Origin: Corallincola sp.
GTDB taxonomy: Bacteria; Pseudomonadota; Gammaproteobacteria; Enterobacterales; Neiellaceae
DNA length: 6,059 nt
Direction: 5' to 3'
Assembly: GCA_017998495.1 (NCBI GenBank)
Contig: JAGOCY010000100.1
Span: 1-6,059, forward strand
Shown here: positions 1-6,059 of the stretch, in pieces
How positions within the stretch are numbered: the stretch's first letter is position 1
Layout of the letters: the number at the start of each line of letters is the position of its first letter
The notes under the pieces: model-generated
Told to the model about the DNA's origin: nothing
Databases searched by the model: none
Seen by the model: the letters and a program-made list of their open reading frames with translations, nothing else
Translations under genes and position numbers: made by a program

Positions 1-737
1 CACAGCAGGCCGAGGGTCTCATACCAGGCGCGTTCGGCCTTGGCCAGCTGGGTGCTGTCCGGGGCGTACTGATACCAGAATCGTGGCGAATCTGGGTTGG
101 CCAAGTGGTCGGCCGGGCGACTGCGCACCTCCAGCCCGGCCGCTTCGAAAAAACGCTGGGCTCGTGGCATGTGGCTGGCTGAGGTCACCAGCACCACCGG
201 GCCCCGCGTGACGGCGGCCACCGCTTGTGCTTCGCTGGCGGTATCCTGCGGTTGGCTGAGCGTCAGGATCTGGGTTGATGGCACCCCCAACTCCAATGCA
301 ACCTGCGTCATCGCCTCGGCCACAGCAATGGGTTGGCGGCTGCCGTAGCCGGTGAAGATCAGCCGCGCGTCGGGCTGGCGGCGCCATTCAATGATCCCTT
401 GCACCGTCCGCAATGCCGCACAGCGCGCCAGCCAGCTACTGGCGGGCGTCGCCTCGATCACCTCGAAACCACAGCCGAGCACTACGATGGCGGTCGCCGG
501 AGCGTTGCTGCTATTGGCGACAGCGGGGGGCTGTTCAAACGGCTTGAGCCAGTAGTCGGCGATGGGCGGCAGCGCCGATAACAGCAACAGCAACCAGCCA
601 GCACCGATCCAGCCCAGCGCAGGCCGAGAGCGTTGGCGCCACAGCAACACCAGGCCGATGCCGATCACCAGCAGGGCCACAGGCAGAGGGGCCACCCAGT
701 TGGCGACTATTTTTTTGATGATGAACAGCAGATCCAT
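1..737 (-). CDS. elyC: ElyC-like envelope biogenesis factor, DUF218/YdcF family (C-terminus cut by window edge)
   Basis: Seen: 245 codons read on the minus strand from an ATG at 737-735 to the window edge without a stop. Residues about 12-33 and 41-60 are two hydrophobic membrane segments. From about residue 83 comes a DUF218 domain: a beta strand AIVVLGCGF (83-91), LIFTGYGS (126-133), LELGVPSTQI (148-157) and the family signature VTSASHMPRAQRFF (184-197). Known: E. coli ElyC (YcbC, about 259 residues) is an inner-membrane protein with a DUF218 domain, needed for normal peptidoglycan and envelope assembly at low temperature; its molecular activity is unsettled. The N-terminus here (LLFIIKKIVAN) lines up with remembered E. 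coli ElyC (LFTLKKVIGN), which supports this start although the upstream ribosome site (GGATCAGCC) is weak. Only about 10-20 residues should be missing. It lies 67 bp downstream of an interrupted secreted-protein gene on the same strand and could share its transcript. One oddity is Cys89 where E. coli has Gly in the VVLGGG strand-loop. The alternative is a generic YdcF/SanA-type DUF218 protein, but the two N-terminal segments favour ElyC. Confidence 0.88.
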   Translation of the reverse strand, partial: MDLLFIIKKIVANWVAPLPVALLVIGIGLVLLWRQRSRPALGWIGAGWLLLLLSALPPIADYWLKPFEQPPAVANSSNAPATAIVVLGCGFEVIEATPASSWLARCAALRTVQGIIEWRRQPDARLIFTGYGSRQPIAVAEAMTQVALELGVPSTQILTLSQPQDTASEAQAVAAVTRGPVVLVTSASHMPRAQRFFEAAGLEVRSRPADHLANPDSPRFWYQYAPDSTQLAKAERAWYETLGLL

Positions 738-804
738 GGCTGATCCAGTAACGGCTGAGGAGGGCAGGATTGAAGCAGAAGGGGGCGATTAACGCCAGCC
801 ACGG

Positions 805-1338
805 TCAGAAGCGCAGACTAACGCCCACCGCCATGTTGCTTTCACCGTAGTGGGGCAGGCTACCGGTGCTGAACAGCGCCTGCACCGCCATGTTGTCGCG
901 CAGGTTATAACTGGCGCCCATGCCTATTGCCAGATCCGCATCGCTCAGGGCCGGAACACTGCCATAGTTCTGGAACCAGGAGTTGGCCAGGCTGCCCTCA
1001 TCGACGTTCAGCAGGTAGCCACGTTCGCTGTCGTACAGCTGACCGACCAGCTCCAGGCGGTAGGCGCTGCTGCCCCGGGCTGAGATTACCGGCAGGGTGA
1101 CGGATTGATAGAAATCGGAGGCGGGAAACTAGGTGTCAGCGACCGAAGGTGCGACCACCAGATTGGTGCGTAACAGGTTGAGTTCATGGCTCACCGCCTG
1201 ATAGACCTGATCGGCCTGCTGGCGCCAGCTATTGGCGGGTGCCAGCTCTTGCGCCTGCACTGCTGCCGGGGCCAACAGCAGCGCCGCCAGCAGTAACTGC
1301 TGGCAACGTCCATGAGCAAGGCGAGCCGCCTGGTTCAT
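805..1338 (-). pseudogene. Secreted, outer-membrane-like beta-barrel protein interrupted by an in-frame amber codon
   Basis: Seen: an ATG at 1338-1336 opens 69 codons, then TAG at 1131-1129, then 107 more codons in the same frame to TGA at 807-805. Residues 1-29 form a signal peptide: Arg residues at 6 and 11, a Leu/Ala core, and a likely signal peptidase I site AVQA|QE. After the TAG the frame is plainly protein-coding. It ends with alternating polar/hydrophobic strands (LAIGMGASYNL, MAVQALFSTG, MAVGVSLRF) and a C-terminal Phe, the usual beta-signal recognised by the BAM complex. Full length would be 177 residues, about 148 mature. GGGGGC lies just upstream of the ATG as a possible ribosome site. 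Inference: a small outer membrane protein, either recently inactivated by one nonsense change (CAG, TAC or AAG to TAG would each do) or carrying a sequencing error. I do not recognise the family. The short product of 69 residues would keep the signal peptide but lose all barrel strands at the C-terminus. Confidence 0.72.
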
Positions 1339-1637
1339 GTTGCCCCCGGGTAAGCGTTAAACCTGTTGGCCAGTGTATGACCCACAGCGACATCAGTCCC
1401 GGCGATAAGCGAAAAATTTGAGCCGGTTAATGATTTTGGTCATTCCCTGCCCGGGCAACGCTGAAATCAAGGTACGACCAGCCGAGGGTGGGAAAAGGCT
1501 CACGTTCTCATCCACGATTCTCTGCTTGAATGGTCGCTGATGCTCAGAGCGCGGGTGATCGACATGGCCCTTTGGTGGTGTGGAGTGGCGATGCAGGCTA
1601 ATGCTGACCACAATTGGCACAGGTTCGGTTGAGGCAG
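1339..1637. other. Divergent intergenic region between the secreted-protein gene and the sensor kinase
   Basis: This stretch of about 300 bases separates a leftward and a rightward gene and should hold the promoters of both. I see one weak leftward promoter candidate (1430-1458), two short palindromic elements beside it, and no convincing rightward sigma-70 promoter. A TTGGCAC at 1614-1620 resembles half of a sigma-54 site, but the downstream GC element is absent. The plus-strand kinase frame is open only from 1608, after a TGA at 1605-1607. No RNA gene, terminator or credible small coding sequence was recognised. Confidence 0.5.
1430..1458 (-). promoter_or_regulatory. Possible sigma-70 promoter for the secreted-protein gene
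   Basis: On the minus strand TTGCCC (1458-1453) and AATCAT (1435-1430) are spaced by exactly 17 bp, each matching 4 of 6 consensus bases. Transcription would start near 1423, giving a leader of about 85 bases before the ATG at 1338. The -35 box overlaps a perfect 10-bp palindrome, TGCCCGGGCA (1448-1457). The -10 box overlaps an inverted repeat AATGA-N6-TCATT (1429-1444). These could be operator half-sites, but in a GC-rich genome short palindromes also occur by chance. This is a by-eye call. Confidence 0.22.
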
Positions 1638-3950
1638 ATGTTACGCGCAAGAGGGCGAGATTTGACCCTGGTTGATAGTCAACAGGCCTCCCGCCAAGGG
1701 GATGAACCGCAATCGCTGCGCCCACCAGTGGCGCTGGTGGTACCGTCCCTTGTCTACCAGATCGAACAGGCCCTACTCACCGGCGCGCGCGCCGTGCTGG
1801 AGGCCGCCGGCTATCCGGTGGTGTCGGTGGTGGGCGGCTATCTGCCCGCCGCCGATGAATGGCCGGATAGTCGCAATTGGATCTATGACTACGTTGCTGC
1901 CCAGCAATTTTCAGGGGTGATCTATTACGGCGGCGGTGTCGGTTATCGTGCCGGAGTGGTGCCAACTCGGCAGCTGTTACGTCAATTCGGCAAGGTCCCG
2001 GTGATCAATCTGGGCAGCGAACTTGACGGTACCGCGTCGGTGGTGGCGGATAACTTCAGTGGGATGAAGGCGCTGATCACCCATCTGGTAGTCGAACGTG
2101 GTTTCGAGCGTTTTGCCTTTGTTCATGGTCCCCAATGCAACAGCGAGGCGTTGGAACGCTTTAGCGGTTTTCGCGCTGCGTTGGCCGAACAGCAGCTGGC
2201 GGTGGATGAACGCTTGGTGCTGGCCGGAGATTTCACGGCAGAAGGGGGGCGGCGGGCGGTTCGCCAACTCCTGCAGCAGCGCGGCGCGCTGCCCCACGTC
2301 GTGGTCTGCGCCAATGACTTGAGTGCCACTGGCGTGATCGCCGAGTTGCAGGCTAACGGCCTGCAGATCCCGGATGATCTGGCGGTCGTTGGTTTTGATG
2401 ACTTTGAATATGCGGTGGCGCTGGAGCCACCCTTGACCACCGTCCATTATCCCGCCACCGATATGGGGGCACTGGCGGCCGAGCTGCTGCTGAAACAACT
2501 GGCAGGGGAAACCACTGCCATGCATTCGCAGGTGGCGGCCCGCCCGGTGATCCGGCGCAGCGCTGGCGACGAGCGCGGGGTGGTGGATGAAGATGCCTCG
2601 GTGCTGTATCGCAACCGCTGGAAACAGATTCAGGCACGAGATCGTCACGCCAATCGGTTGCGCTTTGACCGGGCGGTGTTTCAGGCCACAGATCTGGATG
2701 AGCTCTTTCGCCAGCACAGCTCACTACTGGCGGATGCCGGCTTTGCCCATCTCTACCTTTGCGCCTGGCCAACCCTGGCTGAGGGGGGGCCGCTATGGGT
2801 GCGTCACGCGGTCAGCAACGGCCAGCTGCTCGATCTGACCTCAGAACAGGCGCGTGTTCTGCCGGGTCAGCTGCTACCCCCGCAGCTCGATATCGTGGCT
2901 CGCAACCAGCGTCAGCCGGGGCTGGTGTGGGTCGTCCATCCGCTTGGTTTTGAAGAGCAGCGCTTTGGCTATCTGGTGGTTGCCGTTGATGAAGTGGTTG
3001 CCAGTTTTGCTGAATCCCTCGGTGTGCAGCTGTCTGAGGCGATCAACCGTCAGCGCCTGCAACAGGAGGCGGTGGCCCGGCGCGAAGAGCTGGAGTGCTC
3101 GCTGGATGCCCTCAAACAGGCGCATCAGCGGCTCGACAAGGCGGAGAAGATCGCTACGCTCGGCCGCTTGGTCGCTGGTATCGGCCATGAACTGAACACG
3201 CCGGTGGGCGCAGGCATCACCATGGCCTCTTTTGTCATGGAGGAGCTGGCTCAGCTGCAGGAGGCGTTGGCCGCCGGGCGCCTGTCGCGGCCACGGTTGG
3301 AACAGGCGTTAGAGCAGAACCGTCAGGCGGCCGACAGTATCTTCCGCTCCTTGGTGCGCTGTGCCAGCCTGATCGAGCTGTTCAAATCGAGCAGCGGTCA
3401 GGGCGCCGGTCGACAGGTGGTTGAGGTGTCGCTGTGGGAGGTGGTGCATGCCGCTTTCTATCGCTGCCGTGATGAGCTGGCGGTGGAACTCGAGTACGAG
3501 GTGGATTGCCCGCAGCAGTTACGCCTCAAGACCGATGTCGATGCCCTGGCTTCAGTGCTGATCCATCTGATTGAGAATGCCGCGGCCCATGCTTACGCCG
3601 GCCAGCCCAACGGCCGGGTGAGAATCGAAGTCCGCGATGATCCTATGACTCACCGCCTGGTGATCCGCTTCCGCGATTTTGGCTGTGGCATGGATGGCGA
3701 ACGTCTGGCCCGGCTGTTTGAACCTTTCAACACCACCACCCGTGGCCAGGGGCGCACCGGTCTGGGGCTGTATCTGGTGTATAACCTGGTCAGCCTGCGT
3801 CTGCGTGGCATAGTCACCGTGCATAGCTCCATTGGCAAAGGCTCGGTCTTCACCCTCGAGCTGCCGCGGCTCGACGATGATGGCGAAGAGCAGGATGACA
3901 ATGTCATCAGCCCAGTGTTCGCCGCACGGGGCGAGCGGCGCGCTAACTGA
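1638..3950 (+). CDS. Soluble sensor histidine kinase with LacI-type ligand-binding domain, GAF-like domain and HATPase_c
   Basis: Seen, 770 residues numbered from the ATG at 1638. Residues about 31-304 are a LacI/periplasmic-binding-protein-3 fold. Its marks are VADNFSGMKALITHL, then FAFVHGPQCNSEALERFSGF, ND (226-227), VVGFDDFEYA (250-259) and PPLTTVHYP. There is no helix-turn-helix ahead of it. Residues about 337-472 form a GAF-like domain ending in FGYLVVAVDE. A coiled coil (about 474-504) leads to the phosphoacceptor helix GIGHELNTP with His517. The ATPase part has an N box HLIENAAAHA (643-652), a G1 box DFGCGM (680-685), an F box LFEPFNTTTR and a G2 box GRTGLGLYLV (705-714). The tail is acidic. 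Known: this sensor-plus-GAF-like arrangement occurs in cytoplasmic proteins, often ending in GGDEF; the kinase should autophosphorylate His517 and pass phosphate to a response regulator. There is no signal peptide or membrane segment, so it is cytoplasmic. The start is uncertain: TTG 1614 opens the frame, ATG 1638 has GAGG only 3 bases away, and TTG 1662 has GAGGG at a good 6 bases. The ligand is unknown. Confidence 0.9.
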   Translation: MLRARGRDLTLVDSQQASRQGDEPQSLRPPVALVVPSLVYQIEQALLTGARAVLEAAGYPVVSVVGGYLPAADEWPDSRNWIYDYVAAQQFSGVIYYGGGVGYRAGVVPTRQLLRQFGKVPVINLGSELDGTASVVADNFSGMKALITHLVVERGFERFAFVHGPQCNSEALERFSGFRAALAEQQLAVDERLVLAGDFTAEGGRRAVRQLLQQRGALPHVVVCANDLSATGVIAELQANGLQIPDDLAVVGFDDFEYAVALEPPLTTVHYPATDMGALAAELLLKQLAGETTAMHSQVAARPVIRRSAGDERGVVDEDASVLYRNRWKQIQARDRHANRLRFDRAVFQATDLDELFRQHSSLLADAGFAHLYLCAWPTLAEGGPLWVRHAVSNGQLLDLTSEQARVLPGQLLPPQLDIVARNQRQPGLVWVVHPLGFEEQRFGYLVVAVDEVVASFAESLGVQLSEAINRQRLQQEAVARREELECSLDALKQAHQRLDKAEKIATLGRLVAGIGHELNTPVGAGITMASFVMEELAQLQEALAAGRLSRPRLEQALEQNRQAADSIFRSLVRCASLIELFKSSSGQGAGRQVVEVSLWEVVHAAFYRCRDELAVELEYEVDCPQQLRLKTDVDALASVLIHLIENAAAHAYAGQPNGRVRIEVRDDPMTHRLVIRFRDFGCGMDGERLARLFEPFNTTTRGQGRTGLGLYLVYNLVSLRLRGIVTVHSSIGKGSVFTLELPRLDDDGEEQDDNVISPVFAARGERRAN
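1651..1664 (+). promoter_or_regulatory. Alternative ribosome binding site and TTG start for the sensor kinase
   Basis: GAGGG (1651-1655) sits 6 bases before an in-frame TTG at 1662-1664. This is better spacing than GAGG (1631-1634), only 3 bases before the ATG at 1638. All candidate starts lie upstream of the first conserved strand of the ligand-binding domain (VALVVPS), so the choice does not change the predicted function. It shortens the protein by 8 residues. Confidence 0.35.
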
Positions 3951-3966
3951 AGGTCCACGGGCCTAC

Positions 3967-3979
3967 GCTAGCTGCTAGC
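3967..3979. repeat. Twin GCTAGC palindromes separated by one base
   Basis: GCTAGC occurs at 3967-3972 and again at 3974-3979 with a single T between, making a 13-bp element that is palindromic around the central base. It lies in the 66-bp gap between the kinase stop and the oxidoreductase start. It is too tight to form a good hairpin terminator and no T-tract follows. CTAG tetranucleotides are generally scarce in gammaproteobacterial genomes, so two together are notable. A protein-binding site is possible but unproven. Confidence 0.4.
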
Positions 3980-4016
3980 ATCGCGACCCTAACAGCTTGA
4001 CTTAGAAGGGGCCGTT

Positions 4017-4949
4017 ATGCGGGCGGGGATTATTGGCAGCAACTGGGGACTGGTGCATCTCGCCGCGCTGCGCGCTGCCGGGGTAGAGGTGGTGGCGCTC
4101 TGTGGCCAGAACCGCGCCAACACCGCAGATGTTGCCGCACGCGAGGGGATCCCACGCGCCCACACCCAGGCGGCTGAACTGCAGGATCTGGACCTGATTG
4201 TCATCGCCACACCAGCGGCCAGCCATCCGCAGCTGCTGGAACTCTTTCCCCATCAGTTTGTGATCTGTGAGAAACCACTGTTAGGGGTTGCCCACCCCCT
4301 GGTTCGGGCGGCCAGCCTGCCGCGTCAACGGGTTTGGGTTAACTACGCGTTCGCTTTCCTCGACAGCGCGCGCGCGGCCGCCGCCGCATTGCCTGCCATT
4401 GGCCCCCTGCAGCGGGTGAGGGTTGTATCCACCGTCAATATCCCGCTGACCTTTAGCTGGCCGCAGTGGTTTATGGAGGTTGCCAGCCATCCCTTGAGCT
4501 GGGTGTTGCACCAGCTGGGCCCGGCTTGGCCTCGGGACATCAAGCAAGATGATGAGGGGCATCGCATTGCCGCCTGGTGGCCGGCCGGTATTGAAGGCGA
4601 GTTCCTGGTCGGCCCTCAAGTGCAGGCCGGGATCAGCCACTGCCTGCAGCTGGTTGGTGAGGCTGGCAGCATCGAGTTGCGGGGGCAGTTGGTGTGGGGC
4701 GAGTCCTGGCATTACTGCCCGCCGCTACTCAATGGCCAGCCGCTGCCACTGCCAGCAGCTGGTCCTGGCGATCCCTGGATCCGTGCTAACCACGATGCGG
4801 TGCAGGCGCTGGTGGCAGTGGCCCGTGGTCACCGCAGTCGCGATCAGGCCCTGGCCCAGGGGCTGTTTGATGTCGATAAGGCGCTGTGGCTGGAGCAGCT
4901 CGCTGGCCAGAGCAGTGGCAGCGTGATCGTGGGCGAGGCCAGCCAGTGA
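4017..4949 (+). CDS. Gfo/Idh/MocA-family NAD(P)-dependent oxidoreductase
   Basis: Seen: 310 residues from an ATG preceded by a strong ribosome site, AGAAGGGG (4004-4011), at 5 bases. The N-terminal Rossmann domain starts at once: AGIIGSNWGLVHLAALRAAG (3-22), then VVALCG (25-30). LIVIATPAASHPQLL (60-74) is followed by the family signature CEKPL (84-88), with Lys86 in the usual catalytic position. Residues from about 120 form the mixed alpha/beta substrate domain. It includes SHPLSWVLHQLG (157-168), which I align with the conserved His/Asp active-site helix of the family. Known: members oxidise or reduce sugars, inositols, amino sugars, biliverdin or imines using bound NAD(P)(H). The glycine loop is atypical: the second Gly of GxGxxG is Asn9 and the loop reads GSNWG, a variation I recall in some subfamilies such as thiazolinyl imine reductases. 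Substrate is not readable from sequence. It lies 66 bp downstream of the sensor kinase with no clear terminator between, so co-transcription is plausible. It should be cytoplasmic. Confidence 0.85.
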   Translation: MRAGIIGSNWGLVHLAALRAAGVEVVALCGQNRANTADVAAREGIPRAHTQAAELQDLDLIVIATPAASHPQLLELFPHQFVICEKPLLGVAHPLVRAASLPRQRVWVNYAFAFLDSARAAAAALPAIGPLQRVRVVSTVNIPLTFSWPQWFMEVASHPLSWVLHQLGPAWPRDIKQDDEGHRIAAWWPAGIEGEFLVGPQVQAGISHCLQLVGEAGSIELRGQLVWGESWHYCPPLLNGQPLPLPAAGPGDPWIRANHDAVQALVAVARGHRSRDQALAQGLFDVDKALWLEQLAGQSSGSVIVGEASQ

Positions 4950-4977
4950 CCGCTGTCGCATTGCTGGCAGCCCGCCC

Positions 4978-5000
4978 CTCCAGGCGCTGGAGAATCGCTT
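4978..5000 (+). terminator. Hairpin after the oxidoreductase gene, possible weak terminator
   Basis: CTCCAG (4978-4983), loop GCG, CTGGAG (4987-4992) form a perfect 6-bp stem 28 bases after the oxidoreductase stop codon. It is followed by AATCGCTTT rather than a continuous T-run, so intrinsic termination would be weak. It may instead be an mRNA 3'-end stabiliser or an operator for the next gene. Confidence 0.32.
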
Positions 5001-5037
5001 TATAACTGCCATGGTTACCGGGCTAAGTAGCTGAAAT

Positions 5038-5058
5038 CAGAGGTTAGCTTTGGCTATG
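5038..5058 (+). promoter_or_regulatory. Ribosome binding site that leaves the chemoreceptor start ambiguous
   Basis: CAGAGG (5038-5043) is 12 bases from the ATG at 5056 but only 6 bases from an in-frame TTG at 5050-5052. The spacing favours TTG, which would add two residues (Met-Ala) before MSSSRF. The ATG is kept here as the conventional choice. A TATAAC hexamer at 5001-5006 could be a -10 box, but I see no matching -35 element 17 bp upstream and no FliA-type (sigma-28) motif. Confidence 0.4.
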
Positions 5059-6059
5059 TCGTCATCCCGTTTTGGTCTGCGCAGCCAGCTGCTCACTGCC
5101 TTATTACTGTCGTTGTTAGCCATGGCTGGCCTGCTGCTACTGATGCTGGCAGGCCAGCAGGCGATCACCGTTGGTGGCCCGCTGGACGCTCAGTTACAGC
5201 GAGATCGGGCGATGCTGGCGGCTCTGAGCCCCTCACCACTGTATGTGGTGGAAGCTGTTGGTCATGTTGAAGAGCTGATGAACAACGACAGCGCCGCTAC
5301 CTTTGGCGAAGCACTCATCGCCATCAAACGGGTACAGAGCCGCTTTGATGAGGCTCGCCAGCAATGGGCGGGGATGCAACTGTCATCAGCTGCCACGCCG
5401 CTTTACACCCGGGCCATGAACGAAGGCCAAAGCCTGTTCAAGTTAATCGAAGAGCAGCTGGTGCCGGCGCTGCGAGAGAACCAGCGTGAGCAGGCGCGCC
5501 AACCCTATCTGTTGATCCGTGACGCTTTTGTCCGCCATCGTGCGGCATTAGAGGAGTTGCAACCCCTGCTGGCCAGCGAGCTGGGTGCGGCCCAGCAGCG
5601 GGCGGCGCAGCAGGTGGTGAACTTTACCCGGCTGGTGATCGCAGTGGGAGCGGTGCTGCTGGTGCTGGTCAGCGCCTTTATGCTGTGGTCCTGCCGCGAT
5701 CTGCTGCAGCGCTTTGGCGGTGAGCCGGAGCTGCTGATCGAACGGCTCAGATTTGGTGACATGGCTGGGCAGGAGCCGTCACTCAGGCCCGCGCGGCCCG
5801 GCAGCGTGCTGGCCGAGATTGAGCTGTTGCTGCTGCGTGGCCGGGTAGCCGGGCAGGGGGCGGATCAGGATCGCCAGTTGCGTCAGCTGCTGGAGCAGTA
5901 CGACGGCCGCATCATGCTAGTCGACGCCAAGCTGCAGATCCTGCTGATTTCGGCGCGCCTGCAGCAGGGGTGGGCAGCGCTCACCAGCGCGGATGGCCAG
6001 CCACTGTCGCTACCTGCGGTGGGCAGCAACCTGGAGCAGTGGTACGGTGCGGCCGATGC
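5056..6059 (+). CDS. Methyl-accepting chemotaxis protein-like receptor, N-terminal part (runs off window)
   Basis: Seen: 334 codons and no stop. Residues about 11-32 are the first membrane segment, after a short basic N-terminus. Residues about 40-185 are a largely helical periplasmic domain rich in Gln, Glu and Ala. It carries SPSPLYVVEAVGHVEEL (58-74), which resembles the PPP.Y..E motif at the start of a ligand-binding domain I know from many chemoreceptors. Residues about 190-211 are the second membrane segment, ending LWSCRD. A linker beginning RFGGEPE (219-225) and containing GD (234-235) looks like the degenerate HAMP region of such receptors. From about 284, GRIMLVDAKLQILLIS starts a PAS domain. 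Known: in chemoreceptors a methyl-accepting signalling hairpin that contacts CheA and CheW would follow; it is outside the window, so a histidine kinase or GGDEF output cannot be excluded. The protein belongs in the inner membrane. The gene is preceded by a hairpin and a 106-bp gap, so it is probably transcribed separately from the oxidoreductase. The ligand is unknown. Confidence 0.72.
   Translation, partial: MSSSRFGLRSQLLTALLLSLLAMAGLLLLMLAGQQAITVGGPLDAQLQRDRAMLAALSPSPLYVVEAVGHVEELMNNDSAATFGEALIAIKRVQSRFDEARQQWAGMQLSSAATPLYTRAMNEGQSLFKLIEEQLVPALRENQREQARQPYLLIRDAFVRHRAALEELQPLLASELGAAQQRAAQQVVNFTRLVIAVGAVLLVLVSAFMLWSCRDLLQRFGGEPELLIERLRFGDMAGQEPSLRPARPGSVLAEIELLLLRGRVAGQGADQDRQLRQLLEQYDGRIMLVDAKLQILLISARLQQGWAALTSADGQPLSLPAVGSNLEQWYGAAD

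Noticed and set aside
333..581. Plus-strand open frames antisense to elyC
   Set aside because: They are shadows of the minus-strand elyC frame, with low-complexity Arg/Gly/Ala-rich products and no conserved motifs.
784..796. GGCG-N5-CGCC inverted repeat between the secreted-protein gene and elyC
   Set aside because: A 4-bp stem with no T-tract is too weak to call as a terminator.
1614..1630. Sigma-54-like TTGGCAC motif before the kinase
   Set aside because: The -24 half matches, but the required GC ten bases downstream reads GT, and the motif would sit inside or right at the coding start.
1393..1725. A 110-codon minus-strand open frame crossing the divergent intergenic region
   Set aside because: It overlaps the start of the kinase gene, has no family resemblance, no signal or membrane segment, and no clear ribosome site.
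1977..2717. A 246-codon open frame on the minus strand inside the kinase gene
   Set aside because: It lies wholly antisense to a well-supported domain-bearing gene, shows no recognisable motifs, and is the kind of shadow frame expected in GC-rich coding sequence.
4281..4712. A 143-codon minus-strand frame within the oxidoreductase gene
   Set aside because: It is antisense to conserved coding sequence with no recognisable domain, and is explained by GC-rich codon bias.

Overview
This window looks like chromosomal DNA from a GC-rich gammaproteobacterium. The first gene is a close match to ElyC, an envelope protein of Enterobacterales, Vibrionales and Aeromonadales. An aeromonad-like host (Aeromonas, Oceanimonas or similar) is my best guess from GC content and gene style, but it is not proven. 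I see no phage, transposon, tRNA, rRNA or CRISPR signal.

Layout. The left part (1-1338) is read on the minus strand. A short secreted protein with an outer-membrane-like C-terminus (1338 down to 805) is followed, 67 bp downstream, by elyC (737 down to the window edge). The secreted protein's reading frame is broken by one in-frame TAG at 1129-1131. The frame continues cleanly past it for 107 codons to a natural TGA. A divergent intergenic region (about 1339-1637) separates these genes from the right part, which is read entirely on the plus strand.

The right part starts with a 770-residue soluble hybrid sensor kinase (1638-3950). It has a LacI-type sugar-binding domain without a DNA-binding head, a GAF-like middle domain, a short coiled coil, and a histidine kinase core with all catalytic boxes. 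Next is a Gfo/Idh/MocA-family NAD(P)-dependent oxidoreductase (4017-4949), 66 bp downstream with its own strong ribosome binding site. Last is the N-terminal 334 residues of a membrane chemoreceptor-like protein (5056 to the window end) with two membrane segments, a helical periplasmic sensor and the start of a PAS domain.

How they may work together. The kinase probably senses a small cytoplasmic ligand, such as a sugar or derivative, because it has no membrane segments and carries a LacI-type ligand pocket. The adjacent oxidoreductase belongs to a family that commonly acts on sugars, inositols and related polyols, so a shared substrate is plausible but only inferred. No response regulator is encoded in the window and the kinase has no receiver domain, so its phosphorylation partner is unknown. 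The chemoreceptor-like gene is separated by about 106 bp with a hairpin and is probably a separate transcription unit. The items most worth a second look are the amber-interrupted outer membrane protein and the kinase architecture. I did not find convincing evidence of an entirely new system.
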